A DNA stretch of 64,000 nucleotides from JAVBWO01 sp036677375. Its GTDB lineage: Bacteria; Bacillota; Dehalobacteriia; UBA4068; UBA4997. The stretch is from contig JAVBWO010000002.1 of NCBI GenBank assembly GCA_036677375.1, positions 62,001 through 126,000 of the forward strand, read 5' to 3'. Below are positions 25,647 to 35,226 of the stretch, one piece after another. Position numbers and translations under genes: made by a program. Under the pieces are notes generated by a model that searched no databases, was not told where the DNA came from, and saw only the letters and a program-made list of their open reading frames with translations. Within the stretch, counting starts at the first letter, position 1. Each line of letters begins with the position of its first letter.

Positions 25647-26837
25647 ATGGCGGATTATTCCAAACGTATGACCAATATCTCGCTGTCTTCCGACGTGGGG
25701 GATATGCTAGAAATATCGTCGAATCCAGAGGTTATTTCCTTTGCAGGAGGTTTGCCTTCTCCGGATACCTTCCCTGTGGCTGAAATCGCCGAGATCACCC
25801 GGCAGGTGCTGACGGAAATGGGCGGTTTGGCCTTGCAATATTCCACAACCCCCGGTTTCCCGCAATTGCGCCAGCAAATCGCCAAGCGTATGAGCAAGCT
25901 CTTTCGCCAGGAGATCTCCATTGACGATGTGGTGATCACCAACGGATCTCAGCAGGGCCTGGATCTCACCGGACGGCTTTTTCTGGATGAGGGAGACATC
26001 GTCTTGTGCGAGAGCCCTACCTACTTGGCGGCGCTGCAAGCATTCCGCAATTATGGCGCCAAGTTTGTGGAAATGACCACCGATGACGACGGTATTGTGG
26101 TGGAGGATGTAGCTCGGCTTCTGGAGGAGTATCCCAAAACCAAACTAATCTATGTTATTCCCGATTTTCAGAATCCTACCGGCAGGACTTGGTCTTTAGA
26201 GCGGCGGCAAAAATTCATGAAACTGATGGAAGGCCGTCATATCCCCATCATTGAAGATAATCCTTATGGTGAGCTGCGTTTCGAAGGGGAAATGCTTCCT
26301 ACATTGAAGTCCATGGATAAAATGGGCACAATCATCCACTTAGGTACTTTTTCCAAGATTTATTGCCCCGGCTACCGTATTGGCTGGATGATCGCCTCAC
26401 CGGAATATATCAAGCGCTATCTAATCTTAAAAGAAAGCTCCGACCTGCACACTTCCAGCATTAACCAGATCTGTATTTCCCGTTATATGGAGAAGTTCAG
26501 TCTGGATGATAATATCAAAGCTATTATTAAACATTACCGCAAACGCCGGGATGTGATGCTCGCCGCCATGGCCAAGGAATTTCCGGCGGGAGTGACCTGG
26601 ACTCATCCTCAGGGAGGGCTTTTTATTTGGGTCACTTTGCCGGAGTATGTGGACAGTTACGCTGTTTTGGATAAAAGTTTGGAGCATAAAGTGGCTTTTG
26701 TACCCGGATTGCCTTTCTTTCCCTGTGGCAGCCATTGTAATCACATGCGTATTAATTTCTCCAATATGCCGGAAGACAAGATCCGAGAAGGCATCCAGCG
26801 GTTGGGTGAAGTGCTGAAAACTTCTTTTATCAAGTAG
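25647..26837 (+). CDS. PLP-dependent aminotransferase, 2-aminoadipate/aromatic type
   Basis: 396 residues from ATG 25647 behind AGAGAGGAG. Fold-type I class I/II aminotransferase resembling the aminotransferase half of MocR-type regulators and LysN-type enzymes, without an HTH domain. Marks: SFAGGLPSPDTFP near residue 30, PDFQNPTGRTWS, the internal aldimine lysine in GTFSKIYCPGYRIGWM, and a C-terminal MRINFSN carrying the carboxylate-binding Arg. It would convert an amino acid to its 2-oxo acid. Co-localisation with iorAB suggests aromatic or branched amino acids. Confidence 0.88.
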   Translation: MADYSKRMTNISLSSDVGDMLEISSNPEVISFAGGLPSPDTFPVAEIAEITRQVLTEMGGLALQYSTTPGFPQLRQQIAKRMSKLFRQEISIDDVVITNGSQQGLDLTGRLFLDEGDIVLCESPTYLAALQAFRNYGAKFVEMTTDDDGIVVEDVARLLEEYPKTKLIYVIPDFQNPTGRTWSLERRQKFMKLMEGRHIPIIEDNPYGELRFEGEMLPTLKSMDKMGTIIHLGTFSKIYCPGYRIGWMIASPEYIKRYLILKESSDLHTSSINQICISRYMEKFSLDDNIKAIIKHYRKRRDVMLAAMAKEFPAGVTWTHPQGGLFIWVTLPEYVDSYAVLDKSLEHKVAFVPGLPFFPCGSHCNHMRINFSNMPEDKIREGIQRLGEVLKTSFIK

Positions 26838-26949
26838 GCTTTCTGAAGTATTTCAAGAAAGCTCGAGAAGGGCAAAATTGGAAAATCTAATGGCGTTTCT
26901 GCGGCAAAAGAGCTTTACAATTTAATTTCCAAAAATTGAAACACAAAAT

Positions 26950-27008
26950 GAAGGAGCCGTCTGCCGAAAAGACGTGTTTATCTGCAGCAGGCAACTGGCG
27001 GCTCCCTT
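26950..27008. repeat. Long-stem intergenic hairpin, copy B
   Basis: AAGGAGCCG at the left end pairs with CGGCTCCCTT at the right end, with one bulged base, around an interior that holds the smaller hairpin GTCT/AGAC. Read on the minus strand it begins AAGGGAGCCGCCA exactly as the element at 60-120 does, and it ends GCTCCTTC where that copy ends GCTCCCTTC. Confidence 0.4.
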
Positions 27009-27052
27009 GCAATTAAAGTATAAGCTGCCGGGCACTTTGCCTGGCATTTCAT

Positions 27053-27089
27053 AAAGGCGAACTCTTCTTGAGAGCCTTTCTTTTTTTTG
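27053..27089 (+). terminator. Rho-independent terminator after the first aminotransferase
   Basis: AAAGGC (27053-27058) pairs with GCCTTT (27074-27079), with an inner CTC/GAG pair, followed by C and eight T. Confidence 0.75.
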
Positions 27090-27132
27090 TAAAATCTTTA
27101 TCACGTTATCATGTTAACGTAATATCTAAATA

Positions 27133-27160
27133 TTGCAATATCGGCACAATCTGATATAAT
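27133..27160 (+). promoter_or_regulatory. Promoter of the aminotransferase-iorAB-ACD operon
   Basis: TTGCAA (27133-27138), a 16-nt spacer and an extended -10 TGATATAAT (27152-27160). It lies 72 nt before the GTG start. Confidence 0.65.
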
Positions 27161-27231
27161 AGAAGTTACGAGTGGCTGCTTCCCACAGGGAAAGCAAAAA
27201 AGAAATCAAGAGGTTCAGAGGAGGTTTTTTT

Positions 27232-28329
27232 GTGACAGGCTTTGTAAGGGATTGTACCTTGGAGCTGCCCCCCGGTACCCCCGGCAAGACTTATGGGGAA
27301 TTGCAGGAGGAAATGAAGGTTGAGCAGCTGGTGCTTTTAAATGCCAATGAAAATTGTGTGGGACCGTCTCCCAAAGCGATAGAAGCAATCCAGGCTGCCG
27401 CGGCTCAAGTTAACCGTTATCCCGATTCCAGCAGTAAGGTTTTGCGTCAGAAGGTTGCTGATCTATGGGGTCTCACCCCCGATATGGTTGCTTTTTCCAC
27501 CGGCGGCGACAATATCCTAATGTCCATTGCCCACGCCTACTTAAACGAGGGAGAAGAGGTGCTTTTGGGTTCCCCCTCGTTCTTTACTTATATTTCCACA
27601 ACCGTGATCATGGGTGCTAAGCTGGTAAAAGTTCCTTTGAAGGATTTCACCTTTGATTTGGCGGCTATGGCAGAAAGAATCACGGAAAAAACGAAGCTTA
27701 TTATGATCTGCAATCCCAATAATCCCACCGCCACCATTGTGCGAAAAGCGGAAGTGGAAGCATTTATGAAAAAAGTGCCGGAGCATTGCATCGTCATCTT
27801 TGATGAAGCTTACGGTGAGATGGTGCAGGATGCCGATTATCCGGATGCTTTAGCTTATATGCGGGAAGGCAGAAATGTCATTGTCTTGCACACCCTTTCC
27901 AAAGTCTACGGGCTGGCCGGTTTGCGCATTGGCTACTGTATCGGTCCCAAGGAGCTCATTGCCCCCTTATACCGGGTGCTGGAGGTCTATCCGGTGAATT
28001 GCCTGGCTCAGGCTGCCGCCTTGGCGGCTTTGGAGGATACGGATCATGTGGAGCTGGTCAAAAAGACCATCTGGCAGGAGCGGGGGTATTTGGAAAAAGA
28101 ATTTACCGCTTTGGGTATGACCTATGCTCCGTCTCAGGCCAATTTCATTTTTGTGGATTTAAAAGCACCGGCGGCGCCTTTAGTTCAGGGTTTGCTTAAA
28201 CGCGGCATTGTTGTGCGTTCCGGCGAGGCTTGGGGTTTTCCCAACCATGCCAGAATCAGCGTAGGAAATCGGGAAGAAAATCAAAAACTCATCGCCGCCT
28301 TGCGTGAACTCAAGGCCGACTCAAAATAG
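27232..28329 (+). CDS. HisC-like PLP-dependent aminotransferase
   Basis: About 365 residues from GTG 27232 behind AGAGGAGG. Class II aminotransferase of the histidinol-phosphate/aromatic type: LLNANENCVGPSPKA near residue 35, ICNPNNPTATIV, the PLP lysine in HTLSKVYGLAGLRIGY, and a C-terminal RISVGNREEN. There are no other his genes nearby and the next genes oxidise aryl- or acyl-pyruvates, so supplying 2-oxo acids is more likely than histidine synthesis. It leads an operon with iorA, 29 nt downstream. Confidence 0.87.
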   Translation: MTGFVRDCTLELPPGTPGKTYGELQEEMKVEQLVLLNANENCVGPSPKAIEAIQAAAAQVNRYPDSSSKVLRQKVADLWGLTPDMVAFSTGGDNILMSIAHAYLNEGEEVLLGSPSFFTYISTTVIMGAKLVKVPLKDFTFDLAAMAERITEKTKLIMICNPNNPTATIVRKAEVEAFMKKVPEHCIVIFDEAYGEMVQDADYPDALAYMREGRNVIVLHTLSKVYGLAGLRIGYCIGPKELIAPLYRVLEVYPVNCLAQAAALAALEDTDHVELVKKTIWQERGYLEKEFTALGMTYAPSQANFIFVDLKAPAAPLVQGLLKRGIVVRSGEAWGFPNHARISVGNREENQKLIAALRELKADSK

Positions 28330-28358
28330 CATTTGCATGAAACAGGAGGTGTCTTTGC

Positions 28359-30227
28359 GTGGCAAAGAAAATAGTAAGCGGTAACGAGGCCATCGCCTTG
28401 GGCGCGTTAAACGCGGGAGTGAAGGTAATCGCGGGATATCCGGGAACTCCTTCGTCCGAAGTGATCGGCAGCTTGTGGAAAAAAAATGATCTGGAAGGAA
28501 CACATGTTGAATGGAGCGTGAATGAGAAAGTTGCGGTGGAAATCGCGGCGGCGGCTTCCTGGGCAGGGCACCGCGCCATGTGTACCATGAAAATGTCAGG
28601 CCTGAATGTGGCTTATGATTCTTTAATCGGCTTTGCTTATTCTGGCTGTCATGGCGGCCTGGTGATCTATGTCGCGGACGATCCCGGTGTTACCACCGGA
28701 ATGTGTGAACAAGATACCAGGGGATTTGCCATTATGTCGGATCTCCCTATTCTGGAACCTGCCACTGTGCAGGAATGTTATGATTATACCAAGCTGGCTT
28801 TTGAGCTGTCCGAGGCTGCGGGGACGCCGGTATTTGTCCGGGGCGTCACCAATGTATCCCAATCCCATGCCAAGGCGGAGATCGGGGAGCGCCAAGCGCC
28901 GCCGGAGCGGGAACTTATCTTGGAAAAGGATATCAGCAAATATACCAAAGCCGGCGCCGTCCTGTGCATGACGCAACATAAAAATCTGATCGCCCGTTTG
29001 GAAAAAGCAGCGAAATGGCTGGTCGGCAGAGGCTTGAACCATCTGGCTTTGGGAAAAGCCGGCGGTTTGGGCGTCATCAGTGTCGGCGTCACCAATTGTT
29101 ACGTGCCGGAAGCACTGGAACTGGCAAGAAAAAATGGTTGTCCTTTGCCGGAAGAGAACCTGACGCTCTTGAGACTGGCTTACAGCGTGCCTTTCCCCGC
29201 CTTTGAAATGAAAGCGGTTTTAGCCAACTGCGCTACTGTTTTGGTGGTGGAGGAGCTTGAGCCTTATTTGGAAAATGAATTGTACCGTCTTGCTTATGAG
29301 ATGGGCGTCAAGGTGAAAATACTGGGCAAGAATAACGGTATTTTCAGCCGCATCGGCGAATATAATGCCGGAGTGATCGTGAAAGGACTTTTTGCCGCTT
29401 GTGGCAAGGAACTGCCTGATGCTTTGAGCCAATCCGCAAATGAAGCGGAAAAATTATGCGCCGCCCGGCCCATCGGGGTCTGCGCCGGCTGTCCGCATCG
29501 GGGCACCTTCCTTTCTATTAATCAGGCAATTAAGAATAAAAAATTAAAAAAAGATCAGGTGATGGTCACCGGAGATATCGGCTGCACCATTTTAGGCATG
29601 AACCCTCCCTTCCATACCTTATGGACGGAAGTATCCATGGGGGCCAGCATTCCCGTGGCTACAGGATACTGTTATGCCGGTGTTAAAACACCTGTAATTG
29701 CTACCATAGGCGATTCCACTTTCTTCCATGCCGGTATCCCGGGGCTGATCAACGCCATTCAGCAGAATGTGAATCTAACGGTAATGATCTTAGACAACGG
29801 TTGGACCGCTATGACCGGTATGCAGGTCAATCCCGGAACCGCTTGTGACTTCCAGAAGCCTGGCCAAAACCGTATCGATATTGTGCAGGTCGTGAAAGGT
29901 TTGGGGGTAGAACATCTTTATGTGGTGGACCCGTATGATTTGAAAGCGACCACCCAGGCAGTGGAAGAGGCCATGGACCTGTCCGGCGTGAAAGTCATTG
30001 TCTGCCGCCGGGAGTGCGCTATCGAAGCCGGCCGCCGTAAGGTGTCCTACGGCAAAATCAGAGTGATGGAAGCAAACTGCAACCAATGCAAGCTCTGTAT
30101 CACTACCACAGGCTGCGCGGCCATTACTTTAGGGGAAAAATCCATTGAAATCGATCCCGCCCAATGCAATGGCTGCGGTATCTGCGTCCAGGTTTGTAAC
30201 CGTGGCGCCATTGAAAAGGAGGGCTAA
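28359..30227 (+). CDS. iorA: Indolepyruvate:ferredoxin oxidoreductase, alpha subunit (copy 1)
   Basis: 622 residues from GTG 28359 behind AGGAGGTG. With IorB it oxidatively decarboxylates aryl- or branched 2-oxo acids to acyl-CoA, reducing ferredoxin. Residues 1-180 hold the pyrimidine-binding domain (GNEAIALGALNAGVKVIAGY). The thiamine-diphosphate site is at about 405-480 (GDIGCTILG, GDSTFFHAGIPGLINA, LDNGWTAMTG). The last 50 residues carry two 4Fe-4S clusters (CNQCKLC, CNGCGICVQVC). It ends 3 nt before iorB. Confidence 0.93.
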   Translation: MAKKIVSGNEAIALGALNAGVKVIAGYPGTPSSEVIGSLWKKNDLEGTHVEWSVNEKVAVEIAAAASWAGHRAMCTMKMSGLNVAYDSLIGFAYSGCHGGLVIYVADDPGVTTGMCEQDTRGFAIMSDLPILEPATVQECYDYTKLAFELSEAAGTPVFVRGVTNVSQSHAKAEIGERQAPPERELILEKDISKYTKAGAVLCMTQHKNLIARLEKAAKWLVGRGLNHLALGKAGGLGVISVGVTNCYVPEALELARKNGCPLPEENLTLLRLAYSVPFPAFEMKAVLANCATVLVVEELEPYLENELYRLAYEMGVKVKILGKNNGIFSRIGEYNAGVIVKGLFAACGKELPDALSQSANEAEKLCAARPIGVCAGCPHRGTFLSINQAIKNKKLKKDQVMVTGDIGCTILGMNPPFHTLWTEVSMGASIPVATGYCYAGVKTPVIATIGDSTFFHAGIPGLINAIQQNVNLTVMILDNGWTAMTGMQVNPGTACDFQKPGQNRIDIVQVVKGLGVEHLYVVDPYDLKATTQAVEEAMDLSGVKVIVCRRECAIEAGRRKVSYGKIRVMEANCNQCKLCITTTGCAAITLGEKSIEIDPAQCNGCGICVQVCNRGAIEKEG

Positions 30228-30230
30228 GAC

Positions 30231-30848
30231 ATGACCGATACTTATGATATCTTTATTGCGGGCGTGGGCGGTCAAGGCATCCTGACCATTGCCGAATTGA
30301 TGCTGGAAGCAGCTATGGAGCAAGATATCCCCGCTAATTTCTATCCTACGAAAGGCATGGCGCAGAGGGGCGGTTTTGTCAAAGCGCAACTACGTTTAGG
30401 CCGTGACAATGTGGGTCCCAGTATGCCGGAAAAAAGCGCCGACCTGATTATTGCCATGGAACAGTCGGAGGCTCTGAAAGCCATCCGTTACGGAAAGCCG
30501 GGCGCCGATTTCCTGCTTTATGCTTCCGTTTGGGCGCCTACCGAGGTCATGCTGGGTCGTGCCCCTTATCCGGAGCTCTGCCAGGTGGAAGGGGAAATCA
30601 CCAAAGCGGGCTTGCAATGCAAGACTCTTTTGCCCTCCGGTTTGCCGCGATTCAATGGCAAACCGGTACGGGAGAACATATATGTTTTGGGCGCTGCCAT
30701 GAAGTATCTGGCGGCGGCAGGCATCATGACGGTGGAAGATATGGTGGACGCTATCGCCAATCGCTGGCCCAAGGCGGTGGAGGCCAATATGGCGGCCTTT
30801 GAAGAAGGCCTGATGGCAGCAGCGGCGCACTCCTGCAGCTGCAAATAG
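30231..30848 (+). CDS. iorB: Indolepyruvate:ferredoxin oxidoreductase, beta subunit (copy 1)
   Basis: 205 residues, the gamma-domain partner of IorA. The N-terminal glycine-rich IAGVGGQGILTIAELMLEA and the MAQRGGFVKAQLRLG segment are typical of 2-oxoacid:ferredoxin oxidoreductase gamma domains. The ATG is 3 nt after iorA and its ribosome-binding site GGAGGG lies inside iorA, so the two are translationally linked. The C-terminus ends in a short Cys-containing stretch, HSCSCK. Confidence 0.93.
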   Translation: MTDTYDIFIAGVGGQGILTIAELMLEAAMEQDIPANFYPTKGMAQRGGFVKAQLRLGRDNVGPSMPEKSADLIIAMEQSEALKAIRYGKPGADFLLYASVWAPTEVMLGRAPYPELCQVEGEITKAGLQCKTLLPSGLPRFNGKPVRENIYVLGAAMKYLAAAGIMTVEDMVDAIANRWPKAVEANMAAFEEGLMAAAAHSCSCK

Positions 30849-30869
30849 AGACGGGAAGGAATTTGTATC

Positions 30870-32894
30870 ATGAATTTTCAGGCGTTATTTTCCCCGCGGG
30901 GCGTTGCGGTATTCGGCTCCGTGGCTCCGGGAAAGCTGGGAAATGTGTTATTAAACCGTTTAGTGGAAGGCGGTACGGAGAAAGTCTTCGCCGTGAATCC
31001 TAAGGCACAGGGCATAGGCGACATTCCAGGTTTTACTTCCGCCCAAGAGATCGAAGAACCTGTTGATTTGGGAGTCATCGTATCTCCCGCCGCTACTGTT
31101 TGCGGCGTGATGGAGGATTGCGGCAAGGCAGGGATTAAAGCGGTCATTATCATTACTTCCGGCTTCGCCGAAACCGGCAACCTGACAGGCGAGGCGCAGA
31201 TCAAAGAGATTGCCGACCGCTACGGCATCGGTTTTATCGGGCCCAACTGTGCCGGACTTCTGAACATGCACCACGGCCTATTGGCGACCTTGGAAGCAGC
31301 GCCCCCCAAGGGCAAGATCGCGCTGATCTCTCAAAGCGGCTCCATCGGCGGCATCATGATGTCCTGCGCCGCAGACGAGGGCTTGGGAATCTCCAAATTT
31401 GTCAGCTACGGCAATGCCAACGGCCTAAACGAAATGGATTTTCTGCAATTTCTACAGGATGACCCGGAAACGGATGTCATCGCCTTGTATTTAGAGAATA
31501 TCAAAAACGGCAGAGACTTTATGGAAGTGCTGCGGCAGACCACTAAGAAAAAGCCGGTGGTCATCGTGAAATCCGGCCGTACCGCCAGCGGACAGCGGGC
31601 AACCCTTTCCCATACCGGTTCTATGGCCGGTGCTGACGGCGTTTATGACGCTGCTTTAAAGGAATGCGGCGCCATCCGTGCTTCCGATATTGAAGAGCTT
31701 CTGGATATCTGCAAAGGCTTTGCCATGCTGCCGCCTATGGAAGGCAATCAGCTTTTGGTTTTGACCAATTCCGGCGGCCCGGCCATCATGAGCGTGGATG
31801 CCGGGGAAGAACGGGGCCTTGAGATCGGAGAACCGGCGGAACAGGTTAAAGACGCTTTGCGGCAGTTCTTAAAACCTCACGCCAGTCTAAAGAACCCCTT
31901 GGATCTGACGGTGGAAGGCACGCCGGAGGAATACTATAAAACGACGGTGACGGCGCTTCAGGATTATGATGCGGCCTTGGTGATTTATGTAGGGACGCCT
32001 TACCTCGTTTCCATGCCTTATGCGGAAAACATCGTAAAGGCCGCCAAGGCAAGCGGTAAGCCGGTCTTGAGCATGTTTGCCGTGGGAGTTGACCTTGAAG
32101 AAAGCAAAGAGTTTTTGCAGCAAAGCGGCGTACCCATTTACCGTACCGGGGAACGGGCTGTCCGCGCTTTGCAAGGCTTATGGCAATACCGGCAGTATCT
32201 GAACCGCCGGGAAACGCCTGTGGCGGAGCAAGCTCCGGCCGGTCGTTTGGAAATGCCTGTGGTGCCGGAACCGATGGCTATGACGCTTCTACACGATCAC
32301 GGAATTTCCATTCCGGAAATGGCTATGACACATAAAGCTGGTGAAGTGGCTGCCCTTTGCCGTAAGATTGGCTATCCGGTGGTGATAAAAGTGGTTTCAC
32401 CGGATATCATCCATAAATCTGATTGCGGCGGTGTCCGCTTAAATATTCAAAATGATCAGGAAGCACTGGCTGCCTTTACGCAGATGGAGCAAATCTGTCA
32501 AGGGAAACGCTTTGGCGGCGTGGTTATCTATCCCATGCTGGAAAAGGGTGTGGAGGTGCTTTTGGGCTTGACCCGGGACGTTCAGTTCGGACCGGTGGTG
32601 GTTTGCGGCCTGGGAGGCATTTACAGTGAGGTGCTGAAAGACATTGCCCTTAGGGTGGCTCCGGTGGGGAAGGAAACTGCTTTAGAAATGGTAAAAAGTC
32701 TACGCTGCTATCCTATTCTGACCGGGAGCCGCGGCAAGGAGCCCTTGGATGTAGCCGCGCTGGCGGAAGCCATCGCTAATTTCTCACAGTTGCCTTTTTT
32801 ATACCCGGATCTTAAGGAGGCCGATTTAAATCCTGTCATGGTATATCCGGAAGGAGTCGTCACTGCCGATGTCCGGCTCCTGGGTGGGAAATAA
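30870..32894 (+). CDS. ADP-forming acyl-CoA synthetase, fused alpha-beta
   Basis: 674 residues. It converts acyl-CoA + ADP + phosphate to the free acid + ATP + CoA, the energy-conserving last step after IorAB. The N-terminal about 460 residues form the CoA-binding, ligase and phospho-His alpha part (LFSPRGVAVFGSV at the start; predicted phospho-His near residue 248 in SHTGSMAG). The C-terminal about 210 residues are the ATP-grasp beta part with a second candidate His in SPDIIHKSDCGG. It follows iorB by 21 nt in the same operon and ends in a strong terminator. Confidence 0.9.
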   Translation: MNFQALFSPRGVAVFGSVAPGKLGNVLLNRLVEGGTEKVFAVNPKAQGIGDIPGFTSAQEIEEPVDLGVIVSPAATVCGVMEDCGKAGIKAVIIITSGFAETGNLTGEAQIKEIADRYGIGFIGPNCAGLLNMHHGLLATLEAAPPKGKIALISQSGSIGGIMMSCAADEGLGISKFVSYGNANGLNEMDFLQFLQDDPETDVIALYLENIKNGRDFMEVLRQTTKKKPVVIVKSGRTASGQRATLSHTGSMAGADGVYDAALKECGAIRASDIEELLDICKGFAMLPPMEGNQLLVLTNSGGPAIMSVDAGEERGLEIGEPAEQVKDALRQFLKPHASLKNPLDLTVEGTPEEYYKTTVTALQDYDAALVIYVGTPYLVSMPYAENIVKAAKASGKPVLSMFAVGVDLEESKEFLQQSGVPIYRTGERAVRALQGLWQYRQYLNRRETPVAEQAPAGRLEMPVVPEPMAMTLLHDHGISIPEMAMTHKAGEVAALCRKIGYPVVIKVVSPDIIHKSDCGGVRLNIQNDQEALAAFTQMEQICQGKRFGGVVIYPMLEKGVEVLLGLTRDVQFGPVVVCGLGGIYSEVLKDIALRVAPVGKETALEMVKSLRCYPILTGSRGKEPLDVAALAEAIANFSQLPFLYPDLKEADLNPVMVYPEGVVTADVRLLGGK

Positions 32895-32911
32895 ACGGAT
32901 TCTGTAAACAA

Positions 32912-32947
32912 AAACCCGGGGATACAGGTGGTATCCCCGGGTTTTTT
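32912..32947 (+). terminator. Rho-independent terminator of the iorAB-ACD operon
   Basis: AAACCCGGGGATAC (32912-32925) and GTATCCCCGGGTTT (32931-32944), a perfect 14-bp stem with a 5-nt loop and trailing T. Confidence 0.93.
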
Positions 32948-32987
32948 GGTGTAAAATAAAAGAATGGATGCGTAAGGAGGCGATGAC

Positions 32988-33944
32988 ATGAAAATCGTCG
33001 TTTTAGACGGTTATACGGAAAATCCCGGCGATCTGTCCTGGGAACAGTTTGAGTGCCTGGGAGATCTGACGGTCTATGATTATACCCCGGGAGAGCTTAC
33101 TTTGGAACGGTCTCTTGAAGCGGAAGCTCTGATTACCAATAAAACGGTGCTTCCGGCACAGATCATTGATGCTTTGCCGAAGTTAAAATATATCGGCCTT
33201 TTGTCTACGGGCTACGATGTGGTGGATATTGCCACCGCTCAAAAGCGCGGTATTCCGGTATCAAATATCCCCACATACGGCACGGACAGCGTCGCTCAAA
33301 TGGTTTTCTCTTTGCTCCTGGAGGTGACAAACCAAGTACGGGTGCATCATGCGAGCGTCATGGCGGGGGAATGGAGCGAAAGCAGAGATTTTTCCTACTG
33401 GAAAACTTCTTTGGTGGAGCTGTCGGGGAAGACCATGGGATTTATCGGCTTCGGCAAGATCGGACAGCAGGCGGCGGATATCGCGGCAGCCTTTCATATG
33501 AATGTACTGGCTTATGATTTGTATCAGACGCCTCAGAACCGCTGTCATTTCCGCTATGCTTCCTTGGACGAGGTTTTAGCTCAGTCGGATTTTATCAGCC
33601 TGAACTGTGCGCTGACGCCGGAAAACAAAGGATTCATCAATAAAAACAACATTGCCAAGATGAAAAAAACGGCAGTGCTCATCAATACTTCCAGAGGGCC
33701 TCTGGTTAACGAAGCGGATCTGGCTGAGGCGCTCAACAACGGGCAAATCGCCGGAGCGGCCCTGGACGTTTTGGCTGTGGAGCCGCCTAAAAAGGATAAT
33801 CCGCTTTTGTCCGCCAAGAATATTATCATAACGCCTCATATTGCCTGGGCGACTTTTGAGGCCAGAAAACGGCTGATGGATATCGCGGCTCAGAATCTGG
33901 CAGGCTTTTTAAAGAGTGAACCGATCAATGTAGTGAACCGGTAG
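32988..33944 (+). CDS. D-2-hydroxyacid dehydrogenase (glycerate dehydrogenase-like)
   Basis: 318 residues. It reversibly reduces a 2-oxo acid, such as hydroxypyruvate, to a D-2-hydroxy acid with NAD(P)H. The Rossmann loop is MGFIGFGKIGQQAADI at about residue 150. The catalytic Arg lies in INTSRGPLVNE, the Glu in LDVLAVEPP, and the His in TPHIAWAT, so the triad is intact. TAAGGAGGCGATGAC precedes the ATG. A glycerate kinase follows, which favours hydroxypyruvate/D-glycerate as the substrate pair. Confidence 0.88.
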   Translation: MKIVVLDGYTENPGDLSWEQFECLGDLTVYDYTPGELTLERSLEAEALITNKTVLPAQIIDALPKLKYIGLLSTGYDVVDIATAQKRGIPVSNIPTYGTDSVAQMVFSLLLEVTNQVRVHHASVMAGEWSESRDFSYWKTSLVELSGKTMGFIGFGKIGQQAADIAAAFHMNVLAYDLYQTPQNRCHFRYASLDEVLAQSDFISLNCALTPENKGFINKNNIAKMKKTAVLINTSRGPLVNEADLAEALNNGQIAGAALDVLAVEPPKKDNPLLSAKNIIITPHIAWATFEARKRLMDIAAQNLAGFLKSEPINVVNR

Positions 33945-33969
33945 TCTGATTTTGCGGTAAGCATTGCAT

Positions 33970-34001
33970 CATCTGATGATTCTGGGTCAGGCCATCAGAT
34001 G
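33970..34001. other. 9-bp inverted repeat before the glycerate kinase gene
   Basis: CATCTGATG (33970-33978) and CATCAGATG (33993-34001) are perfect inverted repeats with a 14-nt loop. The stem is followed by AAAAA, so it is not a plus-strand terminator. It could be an operator or an RNA processing or stability element. Confidence 0.4.
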
Positions 34002-34063
34002 AAAAATACTAGATAGCGGCGGTTCGGCTCATAGAATAACGCCCAATGGCGGGAGGAATTTTA

Positions 34064-35206
34064 ATGGATCTAAAAAAAGTGATTCTAATGCCGGATTCTT
34101 TTAAAGGCACCATGAGCTCCCAGACGATTTGCGGTATTATGAAAGAAGCTGTGCAGAAATTCTATCCCCAGGCGGTCATATGCAGCATTCCCGTTGCCGA
34201 CGGCGGCGAAGGAACGGTAGATTGCTTTTTGGAGGCGCTGGCAGGGGAAAAGATCTTTTTGCCGGTAGCCGGGCCTTTTTTTCAAGAGGTGCAAGGCTTC
34301 TATGGTTTCATTAATCAAGACAAAACTGCCGTGATTGAAATGGCCGCCGCCGCCGGATTGCCGCTGGCTTCCGCCACAGGAATCCCGAATCCCTGCCTGA
34401 CTACCACCTATGGCGTGGGGCAGTTGATTGCTGCCGCGGTGGAGCGGGGTGTGGAGCACATCGTACTGGGTCTGGGCGGCAGTGCCACCAATGATGGCGG
34501 CACCGGTATGGCCGCCGCTTTGGGCGTCGATTTTTATAATGAAAAGGGCGAAAGATTTGTACCGACAGGCGGTACGCTAAAAGAGATCTGCCGCGTTGAT
34601 GTTCAAAACCGGCTGCCCGGTTTGGACAGAGTCACCATCTCCGCTATGTGCGATATCGACAATCCCATGTATGGAGAAAAAGGCGCCGCTTATGTTTTTG
34701 GGCCGCAAAAGGGCGCGGATGAAGCCATGGTGGCCCTTTTGGATGAGAATTTGTGTCACCTGTCGGAGCGCATGAAAGATGATCTGGGTCAGGATGTAGC
34801 GATGCTGGCAGGCGCCGGCGCCGCCGGTGCTATGGGCGCGGGAGCGGTAGCCTTTTTGGGCGCGCAACTGAAATGCGGCATTGACGCGGTGTTGGATACG
34901 GTAAAATTTGAAGAGATGGCGAAAGATGCCGATCTGATCTTTACCGGAGAAGGCCGCTTTGACCAGCAAAGCCTGCGGGGCAAGGTAGCGGTGGGTATCG
35001 GCCGCCGTGGTCAAAAGCTCGGTGTGCCGGTAGTGGCTGTGGTGGGAGATATTGCTCCCGAGATCGAGGAAGCTTACGATGTGGGGATTTCTGCTGTTTT
35101 CAGCATCAACCGGGTGGCGGTTCCCGTGGCAGAGGCGCGTCTGCGCTGTCATGAGGATATGCGGCTGACCATGGAAAATATCATGCGGTTTTGGCAGTTG
35201 AAATGA
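34064..35206 (+). CDS. glxK: Glycerate kinase (GlxK/GarK type)
   Basis: About 380 residues from ATG 34064 behind GGGAGGAA. It phosphorylates D-glycerate, usually to 2-phosphoglycerate. The class-II glycerate kinase marks are visible: MPDSFKGTMSSQTICGIM near the start, PVADGGEGTVDCFL, GLGGSATNDGGTGMAAALG and FTGEGRFDQQSLRGK. Together with the preceding dehydrogenase it links hydroxypyruvate or tartronate semialdehyde to glycolysis. Confidence 0.93.
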   Translation: MDLKKVILMPDSFKGTMSSQTICGIMKEAVQKFYPQAVICSIPVADGGEGTVDCFLEALAGEKIFLPVAGPFFQEVQGFYGFINQDKTAVIEMAAAAGLPLASATGIPNPCLTTTYGVGQLIAAAVERGVEHIVLGLGGSATNDGGTGMAAALGVDFYNEKGERFVPTGGTLKEICRVDVQNRLPGLDRVTISAMCDIDNPMYGEKGAAYVFGPQKGADEAMVALLDENLCHLSERMKDDLGQDVAMLAGAGAAGAMGAGAVAFLGAQLKCGIDAVLDTVKFEEMAKDADLIFTGEGRFDQQSLRGKVAVGIGRRGQKLGVPVVAVVGDIAPEIEEAYDVGISAVFSINRVAVPVAEARLRCHEDMRLTMENIMRFWQLK

Positions 35207-35226
35207 TCTTAGGAGAAAAAGACGAC

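Noticed and set aside
27232..28329. hisC in a histidine biosynthesis operon
   Set aside because: No other his genes are present; the downstream genes are iorAB and ACD.
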